A stretch of 42,703 nt of DNA. Source: an uncultured Lachnospiraceae bacterium. GTDB taxonomy: Bacteria > Bacillota > Clostridia > Lachnospirales > Lachnospiraceae. The number at the start of each line of letters is the position of its first letter. Positions within the stretch are counted from its first letter, which is position 1. The DNA lies in the NCBI GenBank assembly GCA_947305245.1, contig CAMZDG010000025.1, forward strand, positions 1 through 42,703, read 5' to 3'. The notes beneath the pieces were generated by a model that was not told the origin of the DNA, searched no databases, and saw nothing but the letters and a program-made list of their open reading frames with translations. Both the position numbers and the translations under genes were made by a program. Below are positions 15,796 to 24,121 of the stretch, piece after piece.

Positions 15796-17436
15796 ATGAA
15801 ACATTTTCTCACGTTAACAAAACTAGAACTGGTCAATCTCTTCGGGATCAATCTCTGGAGATATGGAAAGGATCCCGCTGACAAAAAGCGCAGGGCCACG
15901 CTCCTGGCCGTCATTGTGGTCCTCATCGCCATTGGCATGTTTTACTTTGGCGCGACAGCCTACGCCTACGTGTTGCTGAACGCGTCCGACAGGATCCTCA
16001 TGTCCCTGGGCCTGATCGCAGTCGCATTCACCTTGTTTTTCAACGCATTTCGGGCGAAATCCTCGCTCTATCGCGAGAAAGACCGCGAGCTCCTTGCCTC
16101 CCTCCCGCTAAGAAGCCTTCCCATTGTCCTTGCAAGACTTCTTCGCGTCTACCTGGAAGGGCTTTTGGTCACCCTGGTCATTCTCTTGCCCGGCATCGTC
16201 GTATATTTCATCTATGTCGGCTTCAGCCTTTCTTTCTGCCTCACCGCGCTCCTGGCGATCCTCTTTCTGCCCGTTCTTCCGACGTCGCTGGCAGCCTGGA
16301 TCGGCATCCTGTTCGCGGCGATCATCGCAAGAAACCGTCATAAAGTGCTGACGGAAGTGCTCCTGATGCTCATCATCCTGGTGGTCACCTTCGCGCTGCC
16401 CCTCATCATCACCGGCAGTGCCTCCTCTTCCGAGCCGACGGAATACTTCTCGCAGATCAGTCCCTCCGGAAGCAATTATTCCGGAGAAGTGACGGCGCAG
16501 CTGTCCGCGCAGGTTGCCTCCGCATTCGAGTCCGCCGAGAAGAGCTCGCCGCTTTTCAAAGCATGGGACGGCCTCTTCCGCGGTAACCTTTCGGACCTCC
16601 TCCTGTATGGACTGGCATCCCTTCTGATCCTGCTTCTTACCGCGCTGGTGATCGGAAAGAACTTCTTTACGATCTCCGGAAAGCTGATACAAGGTGCTTC
16701 GCATCATGATTATCAGCTTGCAAGCCTTAGGAACGCTTCCCTCATGAACGCTCTTGTGCGCAAGGAAGCCGGCCGCTATTTCTCCTCCGGGATCTACGTG
16801 ACCAACACGATCGTCGGCCCCATCTTTGCCGTGGCATTCGCGATCGCACTCGGCTTTTTCAGCATGGAAGAAATTCTTCAGACTACTCTGCAATTGCCGA
16901 TCCACCTGAATCTTCAGGCAGCCCTCCCTTACATTCTCGGAATGTTCTTCTGCATCATGAGCATCTCCACCTCCTCCGTTTCCATGGAGGGCAACACCCT
17001 GTGGCAGGTGAAATGCCTCCCCATCTCTCCGAGGGATCTTTGCAATGCAAAGCTTCTGTTCAGCCTGCTTGTCATGGGACCGTTTTACGTGCTCTCAGAG
17101 GTCATCCTGCTCTTTACCGTGCGTGCCACCCTTATGGAGCGCCTCTGGCTGATCATAATCCCCGCCCTGTACCTTGTGTTCTCCGCGACCTTCGGCCTGT
17201 TCATCAACCTAAAGCTTCCGAAATTCCAGTGGAACTCTCATGCCGAAGTCGTAAAACAAAGCGCAGCTTGCGGGCTCAGCATGCTGGCCATGTTCACTGC
17301 GCTTCTTCCAATCTTTCTTATTTGCCTTGCCCCCGCAGAGATGACAAATCTCGCGAACCTGCTTGTCATGCTCCTGCTCGGACTTGCAACCTTCCTTCTC
17401 TACAGTAAGCCCGACCTTCGGGCCATCACCAAGTAG
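15796..17436 (+). CDS. ABC exporter permease
   Basis: This 546-residue integral membrane protein has roughly twelve hydrophobic helices in two halves, separated by a soluble stretch (about 210-260). Hydrophobic segments include AVIVVLIAIGMFYFGATAYA, LEGLLVTLVILLPGIVVYFI and LLLYGLASLLILLLTALVIG. The basic motif FRAKSSLYREKDRELLASLP near residue 75 is typical of ABC-2-type permeases that couple to the ATPase. ATG 15796 is used because AGAGGTG precedes it; a GTG at 15790 is less likely. It forms a two-gene operon with the ATPase and ends 12 nt from the convergent glycosyltransferase gene. Confidence 0.85.
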   Translation: MKHFLTLTKLELVNLFGINLWRYGKDPADKKRRATLLAVIVVLIAIGMFYFGATAYAYVLLNASDRILMSLGLIAVAFTLFFNAFRAKSSLYREKDRELLASLPLRSLPIVLARLLRVYLEGLLVTLVILLPGIVVYFIYVGFSLSFCLTALLAILFLPVLPTSLAAWIGILFAAIIARNRHKVLTEVLLMLIILVVTFALPLIITGSASSSEPTEYFSQISPSGSNYSGEVTAQLSAQVASAFESAEKSSPLFKAWDGLFRGNLSDLLLYGLASLLILLLTALVIGKNFFTISGKLIQGASHHDYQLASLRNASLMNALVRKEAGRYFSSGIYVTNTIVGPIFAVAFAIALGFFSMEEILQTTLQLPIHLNLQAALPYILGMFFCIMSISTSSVSMEGNTLWQVKCLPISPRDLCNAKLLFSLLVMGPFYVLSEVILLFTVRATLMERLWLIIIPALYLVFSATFGLFINLKLPKFQWNSHAEVVKQSAACGLSMLAMFTALLPIFLICLAPAEMTNLANLLVMLLLGLATFLLYSKPDLRAITK

Positions 17437-17448
17437 CGGGGCTGCACT

Positions 17449-19053
17449 TTAATTCGTATTCGTCAGCTTGATCGTCCAGACGCCGTTGATCCTTTGGATG
17501 CATTCCGCATCGGGATAAGCTTTCATCTCTTCATACTCTTTCGTCTGGGCGATCTGAGCCGTCGTGGCATCATCCGCGATCACGAAGGCAACGCCCAGGT
17601 AATGCGCCGTAAACGCCTCAAACTGCTCCGTGGAGCCGACGCAAAGCTCCCCGTTCACGCCCAGATACCATCCAACGATCCACTCCGTGATACTGGTGGA
17701 CGGATACCTGTTCGGATCCCTCTTTCCGCCAATGATCGTCACGGGATCACCAAAGCGATACTCGTCCTGCTGATCCAGCCGCTCCATCAGACTCTGACAG
17801 AGAAAATAGGTCTTCTCATATTTCTCCTGCATGTTGAACGCCACAATGCCCTGCATGACAAAGAACTGCTCGATCATAATGATCACGCAGGCCGAAAAGA
17901 CGCAGCATGCGATCAGGCTGACCTTCTTTAACCCCTCCTTCGATCCGCTCTCCAAGCTTTCTGCAGCCCTTTCCACCAAGAAAATCGCATAGAGGAAAAA
18001 CAGACTCCAGGGCAGGCGCATCATCACGTGAAGATACCCCTCGGGAGCCATCACCATGGCCAGAGAGGACAAGGTCGGAACACAAAGCAGGAGCACCGCG
18101 ATGAGAAGGATCCGCACCGGCTTTTTATAAACGCGCCGAACTACAAGCAGATAAATAAACGAGACGGCCGCCACCAGAAACAGAACGATCAAACCATATT
18201 TCATCGCCCTTGTGGCCGTCAGAATGTTCATGCTAAAGACAAAGCTGAAAAAGTTCCTTGCGGCCTTATAACAATTGACCGGAACCTCCCTCAGGTCAAA
18301 GCCAAGGACCTTGTCGCTCCCCTGATAACCGGACAGGCTCAGTCCCCTCGCGCTCAACATGATCTTCAATGACACTGCATAGAAAAGATATCCGCCCACG
18401 CCCGCAAGCATATAGCGCAGCGCCTTCTTCAGAATCTGCTTCAGGTCATTTTCACGGACGAGATCCGTGATCAGCTTCAGGACGCAAATGATGATCAAGA
18501 AAGGATAATATGCCTGATAAACGCCGAGGGAAAACCCGATCAAAAGTATGGCAGGGATCCAGCCGAACCGATACCTGTCCATCAGGACAAACGCCACGGT
18601 CGTGATCAGGACCGCAAGCATATAACCATCGATCGTATAGGTATAACAAAACGCGGAAGAAATCGCCGGGAAGGTGACAAAGATCCCGCCCGCAAGCACG
18701 GAGGCGAAATACCCCTTGATCTCGAAAACATGGACCAGAATGGCTGCCGTGACGGACAGATAGATAATGGCAAGGATTCCATTCACGGCCGGAAGGTCAA
18801 AGTAGGAACTGATGCCGCAGGCCCACTTCAGAAACTGCCGCCCGGAGGTAATCATGTCCTGATCGGAATACATGTTCCACATGGAATCAAAGGTCAGAAA
18901 CCTATTGGTGAACATATACATATAATCCAAAATTCCGATCACGAATGCGCTGATAAGTGCGATCCAGCTCTGCTTGCTCACGCCGTGAACCAACTGTTGG
19001 ATCCTCTTTTCCAGCTCAGAATTTCCCGTTTTGATAGAATGATTCTCTTCCAC
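17449..19053 (-). CDS. GtrII-type glucosyltransferase-domain membrane protein
   Basis: This 534-residue membrane protein has about eleven helices. It matches the Glucos_trans_II pattern: a short cytoplasmic N-terminus, YMYMFTNRFLTFDSMWNMYS, then ITSGRQFLKWACGISSYFD followed by LPAVNGILAIIYLSVTAAIL. Family members add glucose or related sugars to O-antigen or wall polymers from a lipid-linked donor outside the membrane. Acidic residues in the first outer loop (FDSMWNMYSDQDM) may be catalytic. The start is GTG at 19053 with GAGAGG 9 nt upstream; this ribosome binding site lies inside a 16-bp tandem repeat. The substrate is not readable. Confidence 0.75.
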   Translation of the reverse strand: MEENHSIKTGNSELEKRIQQLVHGVSKQSWIALISAFVIGILDYMYMFTNRFLTFDSMWNMYSDQDMITSGRQFLKWACGISSYFDLPAVNGILAIIYLSVTAAILVHVFEIKGYFASVLAGGIFVTFPAISSAFCYTYTIDGYMLAVLITTVAFVLMDRYRFGWIPAILLIGFSLGVYQAYYPFLIIICVLKLITDLVRENDLKQILKKALRYMLAGVGGYLFYAVSLKIMLSARGLSLSGYQGSDKVLGFDLREVPVNCYKAARNFFSFVFSMNILTATRAMKYGLIVLFLVAAVSFIYLLVVRRVYKKPVRILLIAVLLLCVPTLSSLAMVMAPEGYLHVMMRLPWSLFFLYAIFLVERAAESLESGSKEGLKKVSLIACCVFSACVIIMIEQFFVMQGIVAFNMQEKYEKTYFLCQSLMERLDQQDEYRFGDPVTIIGGKRDPNRYPSTSITEWIVGWYLGVNGELCVGSTEQFEAFTAHYLGVAFVIADDATTAQIAQTKEYEEMKAYPDAECIQRINGVWTIKLTNTN

Positions 19054-19060
19054 TGATCCG

Positions 19061-19118
19061 TTCCTCTCTCTTGCCGTTTCTCTCTCTTGCCGTTCCTCTA
19101 TCTTGCCGTTCCTCTCTG
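19061..19118. repeat. 16-bp tandem repeat carrying a ribosome binding site
   Basis: Three full copies and a partial copy of TTCCTCTCTCTTGCCG occur at 19061, 19077, 19093 and 19109, with one or two changes each. On the minus strand each full unit contains GAGAGA/GG purine blocks. The copy nearest the GTG start supplies the ribosome binding site of the glucosyltransferase gene. Confidence 0.8.
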
Positions 19119-19179
19119 TTTAAGGGCAGACATTCCTGCATCATTATAGCATGTTCTCGCCGGAAAAGATACCAGAATC

Positions 19180-19461
19180 TTACTTTTCAAAAGCCTCTCT
19201 CATCCTCCCCCTGCTGTCATCCGGGATCATTAAGGCATTCATTGCCTGCTCCGGAGTCCACCCCATCGACACCATTAAGCTTCTTATGTTAGCCAAAATC
19301 GTCTGTTCTCTTCCTTCAGCCCTTCCTTCTGCCCTTCCTTCTGCCCTAGACTCTTCCCTAATTTCCTGCATTGCCAGACACACGTTATATCCATCTCCTT
19401 CCTGTAAATTTCCCCAAGTTCTTCTCCTTCTCCTTTCGTCTTGTTGCAACTGAGAATTCAA
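19180..19461 (-). pseudogene. C-terminal remnant of Rpn/PD-(D/E)XK family transposase-like protein
   Basis: The frame encodes only the tail of this family: GYNVCLAMQEIREESRAEGR, three AEGR repeats, REQTILANIRSLMVSMG, and WTPEQAMNALMIPDD. The catalytic PD-(D/E)XK domain that should precede it is absent; the upstream 190 bases encode nothing similar in any frame. No start with a ribosome binding site is seen. It is probably a decayed gene left by rearrangement next to the repeat array. Positions 19462-19653 hold nothing I recognise. Confidence 0.7.
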
Positions 19462-19653
19462 AGAACAGAGCGCGCGCGTTCACTCTCCCAAAAAATCCTT
19501 CAGTTGTTAGTTTGTTGGTAAGCATGGATTTTCTGAAAAAATGAATTGAAATAGATGAACCAGAAATAATAGAAAACCTGCTCTGAAAAAAATGTATCAC
19601 ATTCCTGGGGTAAATGCAATAATATCATGAAAAAATAGTTTCAAGAAAGAACA

Positions 19654-20032
19654 TGTGCGGGTTTCCTTCATTTCTTGGTCTAGACGGACTTCCGCGGAAG
19701 CTTCTGTGACTTAAACAAGCGGAAAGCGTGGTCTTGGTCACAGGGGATTGTCAGAATTCCTGCAGTTTGGGAGCGGGGGCTGTGACCAAAACAAGCAGGA
19801 AGAGTGGCTTTGGTCACAGGGGATTGTCAACTTTCCCGCATTTGGGGGTGGGAGACGGACTTCCGCGGAAGATTCTTGTGACTTAAACAAGCGGAAAGCG
19901 TGGTCTTAGTCACAAGGTATTGTCGAATTTCTTGTATTTGGGGGCGGGGGCTGTGACCAAAACAAGCGGAAAGGGCGGTCTTGGTCACAGGACACCGTCA
20001 AATTTTCTATATTTTAGGCAGGAGACGGAATT
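19654..20032 (+). repeat. Hairpin-repeat array 1
   Basis: It holds four imperfect hairpins of the form TGTGACCAAAACAAGCGG...GGTCTTGGTCACA, alternating with GC-rich spacers and with the palindrome CTTCCGCGGAAG. The outer end is TGTGCGGGTTTCCTTCATTT and the inner end is GGCAGGAGACGGAATT. Both ends and long stretches recur in inverse orientation at 30013-30526. No frame looks coding. The inner end runs to the Nudix gene stop. Confidence 0.85.
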
Positions 20033-20034
20033 TT

Positions 20035-20439
20035 TCATTTCTCCCGATCATTTAGCTTCTGAACTATTATTTGATCTGCGGGCAGCCAGTCGACGGTGTC
20101 TAGTTCTTCCATCGTGAGCCACCTTGCGGCTTCATGCTCCAACAGTTGCGGCGTTCCAGAAGCGATGGCACACAGAAAGCAATCCATGGAGAGGTGGAAG
20201 GCGGGATAGTCATATTCCACCGTCATGAGCTTTTCGCCGACAGAGATGTCCATGTTTAATTCTTCTTGTATTTCACGCCGGAGAGCCTCCTCCGGCGTTT
20301 CGTTTTGCTCAATTTTTCCGCCGGGGAATTCCCAGCCGTCTTTATACTCACCATAGCCACGCTGCGTCGCAAAGATCACGGGCTGCCCGGCGGGTGAAAT
20401 GGATTTTATGACTGCTGCCACAACGCGGATCGTTTTCAT
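20035..20439 (-). CDS. Nudix hydrolase (MutT-like)
   Basis: This 134-residue enzyme hydrolyses nucleoside diphosphate-X compounds, possibly 8-oxo-dGTP. The Nudix box begins at G41: GKIEQNETPEEALRREIQEE and then LNM, with the REIQEE metal-binding core intact. GWEFPGG before the box is typical of MutT/CtpA-type sanitising enzymes. ATG 20439 has GAGGAG 6 nt upstream. It starts 15 nt after the MBL-fold gene and is the last gene of a probable operon. It directly abuts repeat array 1, which may have replaced its terminator. Confidence 0.9.
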   Translation of the reverse strand: MKTIRVVAAVIKSISPAGQPVIFATQRGYGEYKDGWEFPGGKIEQNETPEEALRREIQEELNMDISVGEKLMTVEYDYPAFHLSMDCFLCAIASGTPQLLEHEAARWLTMEELDTVDWLPADQIIVQKLNDREK

Positions 20440-20454
20440 TTGCGACTCCTCAAC

Positions 20455-21093
20455 TCAGAACTTAATCTTAAACTCCACCTTCACAGGTTCTTTCACGAGC
20501 GCCGCGAATTCCTCGCCGTCAGCGGGCTTCCCGACAACATTGCCGTAATGCACGGGAATTGCCACCGCAGGCTGCATTACATTCACAAGCTCTGCTGCGC
20601 TCTTCGCATCCATCGTGTAAAAGCCGCCAATGGGGATCAGCGCGACATCGCACTTCACGGCCTTCGCTTCCTTCGTGGCATCCGTGTCGCCGGCAACGTA
20701 AATCCGCTTCCCGTCCACCACGAAAACATATCCGACCCACTCCGCGCTCCTAGGATGGAACGGCTTGAGAATATTATAAGCGGGCACCGTCTCGAAGCAC
20801 AGCCCGTCCACCTCATAACTTTCGCCAGGCTTCACCGTTATGATCTTGCCGACCATCCCGGCCACTTCCTTCGCCTTCTTCTCCATCTTCTCCGGAACGA
20901 TCAGAACCGTATTCTCGCACGCCACCTTCGCAATGTCATCCGGCGAAAAATGATCGTAGTGATCATGCGTGACGCACACAAACGCCGCGTCCTTCGGCGC
21001 CTCCGTCATCCGAAACGGATCCACGTAGATCGCCCCCTGCTCCGCCTCGATCCGAATACTGTTTTGTACAAAAACCTGAATGTTTTCCGTCAT
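20455..21093 (-). CDS. MBL-fold metal-dependent hydrolase (UlaG-like)
   Basis: This 212-residue metallo-beta-lactamase-fold protein has the motif VTHDHYDHFS (H43, H45, D47, H48), then IYVAGDTDATKEA, with a further histidine near the end (IPVHYGNVVG). This pattern matches UPF0173/UlaG-like hydrolases found in Firmicutes. It is cytoplasmic, binds two metals and has an unknown substrate. GGAGG lies 7 nt before ATG 21093. It is 18 nt after the radical-SAM gene and followed by the Nudix gene. Confidence 0.9.
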   Translation of the reverse strand: MTENIQVFVQNSIRIEAEQGAIYVDPFRMTEAPKDAAFVCVTHDHYDHFSPDDIAKVACENTVLIVPEKMEKKAKEVAGMVGKIITVKPGESYEVDGLCFETVPAYNILKPFHPRSAEWVGYVFVVDGKRIYVAGDTDATKEAKAVKCDVALIPIGGFYTMDAKSAAELVNVMQPAVAIPVHYGNVVGKPADGEEFAALVKEPVKVEFKIKF

Positions 21094-21111
21094 CTTTCTT
21101 CCTCCTTCGCC

Positions 21112-21996
21112 TTACTCCCCCATCTCAAACAAGCTCATCTGTTCATATTTCTCCGGCAATTTGTTCATATACGCAAAGCAATCATCCGGCTTGTAGAGAA
21201 GGCCGTTTTCCTTACAGCGATCCCTGAAAAGCCGCATGAGTTCTTTCGCCCTTGGGCTTGGCAGATCATACGCATTCCCATAAGTCTCAATATATCGTTT
21301 CTTCAGCCCTGGAAAATGCCGATCCAGCGCCGCATAATAATATTCCCGGTCACCTTCGCGCAGCGTCAGCCCCATGTCGAAGCAAATGATCCCCTTCACG
21401 CCGACCCGCACGCACTCGTCCAGGATCGCCCCGACGTTCTCCTCCGTGTCGTTGATGAACGGAAGGATCGGCGTCAGCCAGACGATCGTCGGAATGCCGC
21501 GCTCCCGCATCCGCTCCAGCACCTCGATCCGCCGCTTCGTATTGCAGACATTCGGTTCTATAATCTTACACAGCGCGTCATCATAGGTTGTCAGCGTGAT
21601 CTGCACCACGCATTTCGCTTCCCTGTTTATCGCGTCCAGGAGATCAATGTCCTGCAGGATCCGATCGGACTTCGTCTGCACCGCGGCACCGAATCCATAC
21701 TTCAAAATGATCCCCAGACATTTCCTGGTCAGCCGCAGCTCCTCCTCACAATGCATGTACGGATCCGACATCGCGCCGGTCCCGATCATGCCTTTCTTCC
21801 GCTTGGAGCGTAGCGCCGCCTCGAGAAGTTCCGGCGCATTTTGCTTCACTTCTATGTCCTCGAAGGGATGCGTGAACTGATAGCACTTGCTCCTGCTATC
21901 GCAATAGGTGCACCCGTGTGAGCATCCCCTGTATATATTCATGCCGTAATGTCCACCGCTCCCGGTGAGGATCCCCTTCGCATCCACAAAGTGCAT
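21112..21996 (-). CDS. Radical SAM protein (SplB/Rv2578c-like)
   Basis: This 294-residue protein has the iron-sulfur cluster motif CSHGCTYCDS (C25, C29, C32; CX3CX2C). It is preceded by HYGMNIYRG, and followed by GTGAMSDPYMHCEEELRLTR, typical of the SPL-like radical SAM group. CX3CX2C indicates S-adenosylmethionine radical chemistry. The substrate is not known for this group. It lies 62 nt after the ketopantoate-reductase-like gene and likely shares its transcript. AAGGAG precedes the ATG at a rather long distance. Confidence 0.9.
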   Translation of the reverse strand: MHFVDAKGILTGSGGHYGMNIYRGCSHGCTYCDSRSKCYQFTHPFEDIEVKQNAPELLEAALRSKRKKGMIGTGAMSDPYMHCEEELRLTRKCLGIILKYGFGAAVQTKSDRILQDIDLLDAINREAKCVVQITLTTYDDALCKIIEPNVCNTKRRIEVLERMRERGIPTIVWLTPILPFINDTEENVGAILDECVRVGVKGIICFDMGLTLREGDREYYYAALDRHFPGLKKRYIETYGNAYDLPSPRAKELMRLFRDRCKENGLLYKPDDCFAYMNKLPEKYEQMSLFEMGE

Positions 21997-22058
21997 CGCC
22001 TTGCCTTGCTCCTTATCCCTTGGTCCACACGCCCTTTCCCGTCAGGCCATGAAAGGCC

Positions 22059-22988
22059 TTATGCCAGCCTCTCCTTCAGCGTCTCCGCGATCTTCCGATA
22101 GATCGGGAGGTCCACGCCATATTCCTCCCCCAGCCTTACCACTTCATAAATCAGCCCGTCGATCTCCGACTGCCTCCCCGCCATCACGTCGCGCTGCAAG
22201 GAAGTCGTTGCCCCCTCAGACAGCGTATCCAGGATCGCCAGATTCCGCTTTACAATGTCCTCCTCAAAATGGATCCCCATGGCATTCGCGAGCAAGTCGA
22301 TCTCATGGATCAGCCCCGCGAAGCAATCCCTGATCTCACCAGGCTTCTGGATCGCACCCGCAGCCACGCTATAATATAGCCCGCAAGCCCCCTGCGGCGA
22401 CACGTACGAAAACTTCAACAGCGCATCCCGCGCAATATGATCGGACAAGACACCCGTTATGCCGCTTTGCTTCAGGTCCGCCTCGATCTCCGTGAGCTCC
22501 TCCCGATGCTGCGCCGGATCGCGCACGCCAAAGATCACCCTGAGTATGTCACCGTTCATCTTGATGCATCCGGGCTCCATGATCTCCGCCGCCACATAAA
22601 TGCATCCGTCCGTCACCAAAGAATCCGGGAAGAACTTCTGCAGATTTCCTCCCGTTCCATAAATGTTCAATATGGGAATGATGATGGTATGCCCATCTGA
22701 AATCCTTTGCAGCGAAGGGATCACCTCATCCAAAGAATACCCCTTCACGCACACGAATATCACGTCAGGTCTTCCGGCATACTCTTCCAGTGAAGTCGCC
22801 TTACAGGGAACGATCGTGAATTCATCCTTCGGACGCACGATCCTCAGGCCATTCTCACGCATGGCCTGAAGGTGCCTGCCCCTTGCGATAAACGTCACGT
22901 CCTTCCCGGCCCTCGCAAGATATGCTCCGATCGTCGCACCGGTACCGCCCGTCCCAACGATCAAATACTTTCGCTTCTGCTCCCCCAT
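22059..22988 (-). CDS. Ketopantoate reductase (PanE/ApbA) family protein
   Basis: This 309-residue NADPH-dependent reductase has the Rossmann motif VGTGGTGATIGAYLARAG (G12, G14, G17), then VIFVCVKGYSLDEVIPSLQ, and a C-terminal helical domain (SLQRDVMAGRQSEIDGLIYE) that carries the family's substrate-binding region. True PanE makes pantoate for coenzyme A, but the family contains many enzymes of unknown substrate, so I leave the symbol blank. GGAGG precedes ATG 22988. It heads the four-gene minus-strand cluster ending at the Nudix gene. Confidence 0.85.
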   Translation of the reverse strand: MGEQKRKYLIVGTGGTGATIGAYLARAGKDVTFIARGRHLQAMRENGLRIVRPKDEFTIVPCKATSLEEYAGRPDVIFVCVKGYSLDEVIPSLQRISDGHTIIIPILNIYGTGGNLQKFFPDSLVTDGCIYVAAEIMEPGCIKMNGDILRVIFGVRDPAQHREELTEIEADLKQSGITGVLSDHIARDALLKFSYVSPQGACGLYYSVAAGAIQKPGEIRDCFAGLIHEIDLLANAMGIHFEEDIVKRNLAILDTLSEGATTSLQRDVMAGRQSEIDGLIYEVVRLGEEYGVDLPIYRKIAETLKERLA

Positions 22989-23030
22989 CGTGATACCTCC
23001 GTCATAAATTGAATCTCTCCGTTCTATGGC

Positions 23031-23264
23031 TTAGTTCTCACCGTAAAAGTTCATAAAAGGGTGATCAGGGTTTCGAGCTATATGCGACGCGTATTCCTCC
23101 GGGCTCGAAGTTTGAAACCCGCACCTGCACGTAAAATGCCGTTTATTAAGACCTGAGCCAACCTGAGGGGCAGAATAAGGATTTGGGAAGTCGTAGCCAC
23201 CGTCAACATTTTCCAATTCTTCCAACTTCAGTTTTTTGTTTTTCAGTTCTCTTTTCTCTTCCAT
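23031..23264 (-). CDS. Double-glycine-leader peptide with zinc-finger-like core
   Basis: This 77-residue peptide starts at ATG 23264 (MEEKRELKNKKLKLEELENV) with GGAGG 7 nt upstream; a longer frame to 23450 has no such site. The leader ends in DGG, as in bacteriocin-type leaders cut by peptidase-containing ABC transporters. The 54-residue core carries FTCRCGFQTSSPEEYASHIA then RNPDHPF: a CxC and two histidines arranged like a small zinc finger. I do not recognise the product. It lies in a row with two other peptides of the same leader type. No maturation or export gene is visible in the window. Confidence 0.55.
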   Translation of the reverse strand: MEEKRELKNKKLKLEELENVDGGYDFPNPYSAPQVGSGLNKRHFTCRCGFQTSSPEEYASHIARNPDHPFMNFYGEN

Positions 23265-23400
23265 CACGATACCTCCATCAAGATAATTGCAAATGTCACC
23301 ACATGATTGGGCCCACAATTCTCGGTGATCCATAATGAGAATCATTTTACCAGGCTCTTCCATTTCATCTGGCACAAGGTAACCCCTGCTTTCAACACTT

Positions 23401-23622
23401 TCACTTTCCCCTCCTGCCGCCGAGGACAGTTTTGCCTCTGTCTCTATCATCTATGCCGCCAATAACGTCCCCCATCTGCTCTTCTTCTATCTTCTTGCCG
23501 CTCAGATCACTTTCGCCTATTTTAACCTTTACTTTTTTTGCTCCCTTGCCACCGACAGCATCATCCATCTGCTCTTCTTCTATCTTCTTGCCGCTCAGCT
23601 CCAGACCTTTATTCTCTTCCAT
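23401..23622 (-). CDS. Double-glycine-leader peptide with duplicated leader
   Basis: This 73-residue peptide starts at ATG 23622 with GGAGG 7 nt upstream. The leader motif LSGKKIEEEQM(D/G)D(A/V)(V/I)GG appears twice, once near residues 9-25 and again near 40-56. Short basic segments follow each copy: KGAKKVKVKIGES after the first and IDDRDRGKTVLGGRRGK after the second. It looks like two precursor peptides fused by duplication. Neither segment contains cysteine or a recognisable modification motif. Confidence 0.55.
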   Translation of the reverse strand: MEENKGLELSGKKIEEEQMDDAVGGKGAKKVKVKIGESDLSGKKIEEEQMGDVIGGIDDRDRGKTVLGGRRGK

Positions 23623-23652
23623 CTTGTTGCCTCCACCTTTCTCAGGTATATA

Positions 23653-23841
23653 TTATCCTCGAGGATATCTTACCCACGGATTCAGAATTCTCTCACACCT
23701 ATCATTAGCGCCTGACTTGCCTTTTGCAACGGTTGCAGACTCGGAAGGGCATTCATAAACATCCAAGCCACCAACAATCTCCCCCATCTGCTCTTCTTCT
23801 ATCTTTTTGCCGCTCAGTTCTAAATCTTTCTTCTCTTCCAT
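23653..23841 (-). CDS. Double-glycine-leader peptide
   Basis: This 62-residue peptide starts at ATG 23841 (MEEKKDLELSGKKIEEEQMG) with GGAGG 7 nt upstream. The leader ends EIVGG. The core, LDVYECPSESATVAKGKSGA then NDRCERILNPWVRYPRG, has two cysteines. The 30 bases around its start are nearly identical to those of the peptide at 23264, showing duplication. It may be the first gene of the peptide row. Bacteriocin, signal peptide or RiPP precursor are all possible. Confidence 0.55.
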   Translation of the reverse strand: MEEKKDLELSGKKIEEEQMGEIVGGLDVYECPSESATVAKGKSGANDRCERILNPWVRYPRG

Positions 23842-24121
23842 CACGATACCTCCATCAAAATGATCGAATTTGTATTTATGACTATATATACGCACGCGAG
23901 TGAGAAAATCCACGATTGGGTTAGCCATTTTTGTGCCGCCAAGACACCAGCATGCTTATCATACCAGCACCTTGAGATATGATCTAATCGCCTTTATGTA
24001 CTTCATAAATTCGCATATTTCAGAAGCCAATTATGATTTCGTTTTTTCCTCTGCAGACATGTTACAAAGTTATCTTTACTCATCTGGCGGCAATATTGTT
24101 TTGCTTGAAAGTTTGCTTGTA

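Noticed and set aside
19654..20032. CRISPR array
   Set aside because: Units are imperfect hairpins with similar, not unique, spacers, and no cas gene is present.
20440..21813. Plus-strand open frame of 457 codons
   Set aside because: It is antisense to the MBL-fold and radical-SAM genes, whose motifs are clear on the other strand.
23265..23450. N-terminal extension of the zinc-finger-like peptide
   Set aside because: The extended frame lacks a ribosome binding site and overlaps the neighbouring peptide gene, while ATG 23264 has a good site and matches the start of its sister peptide.
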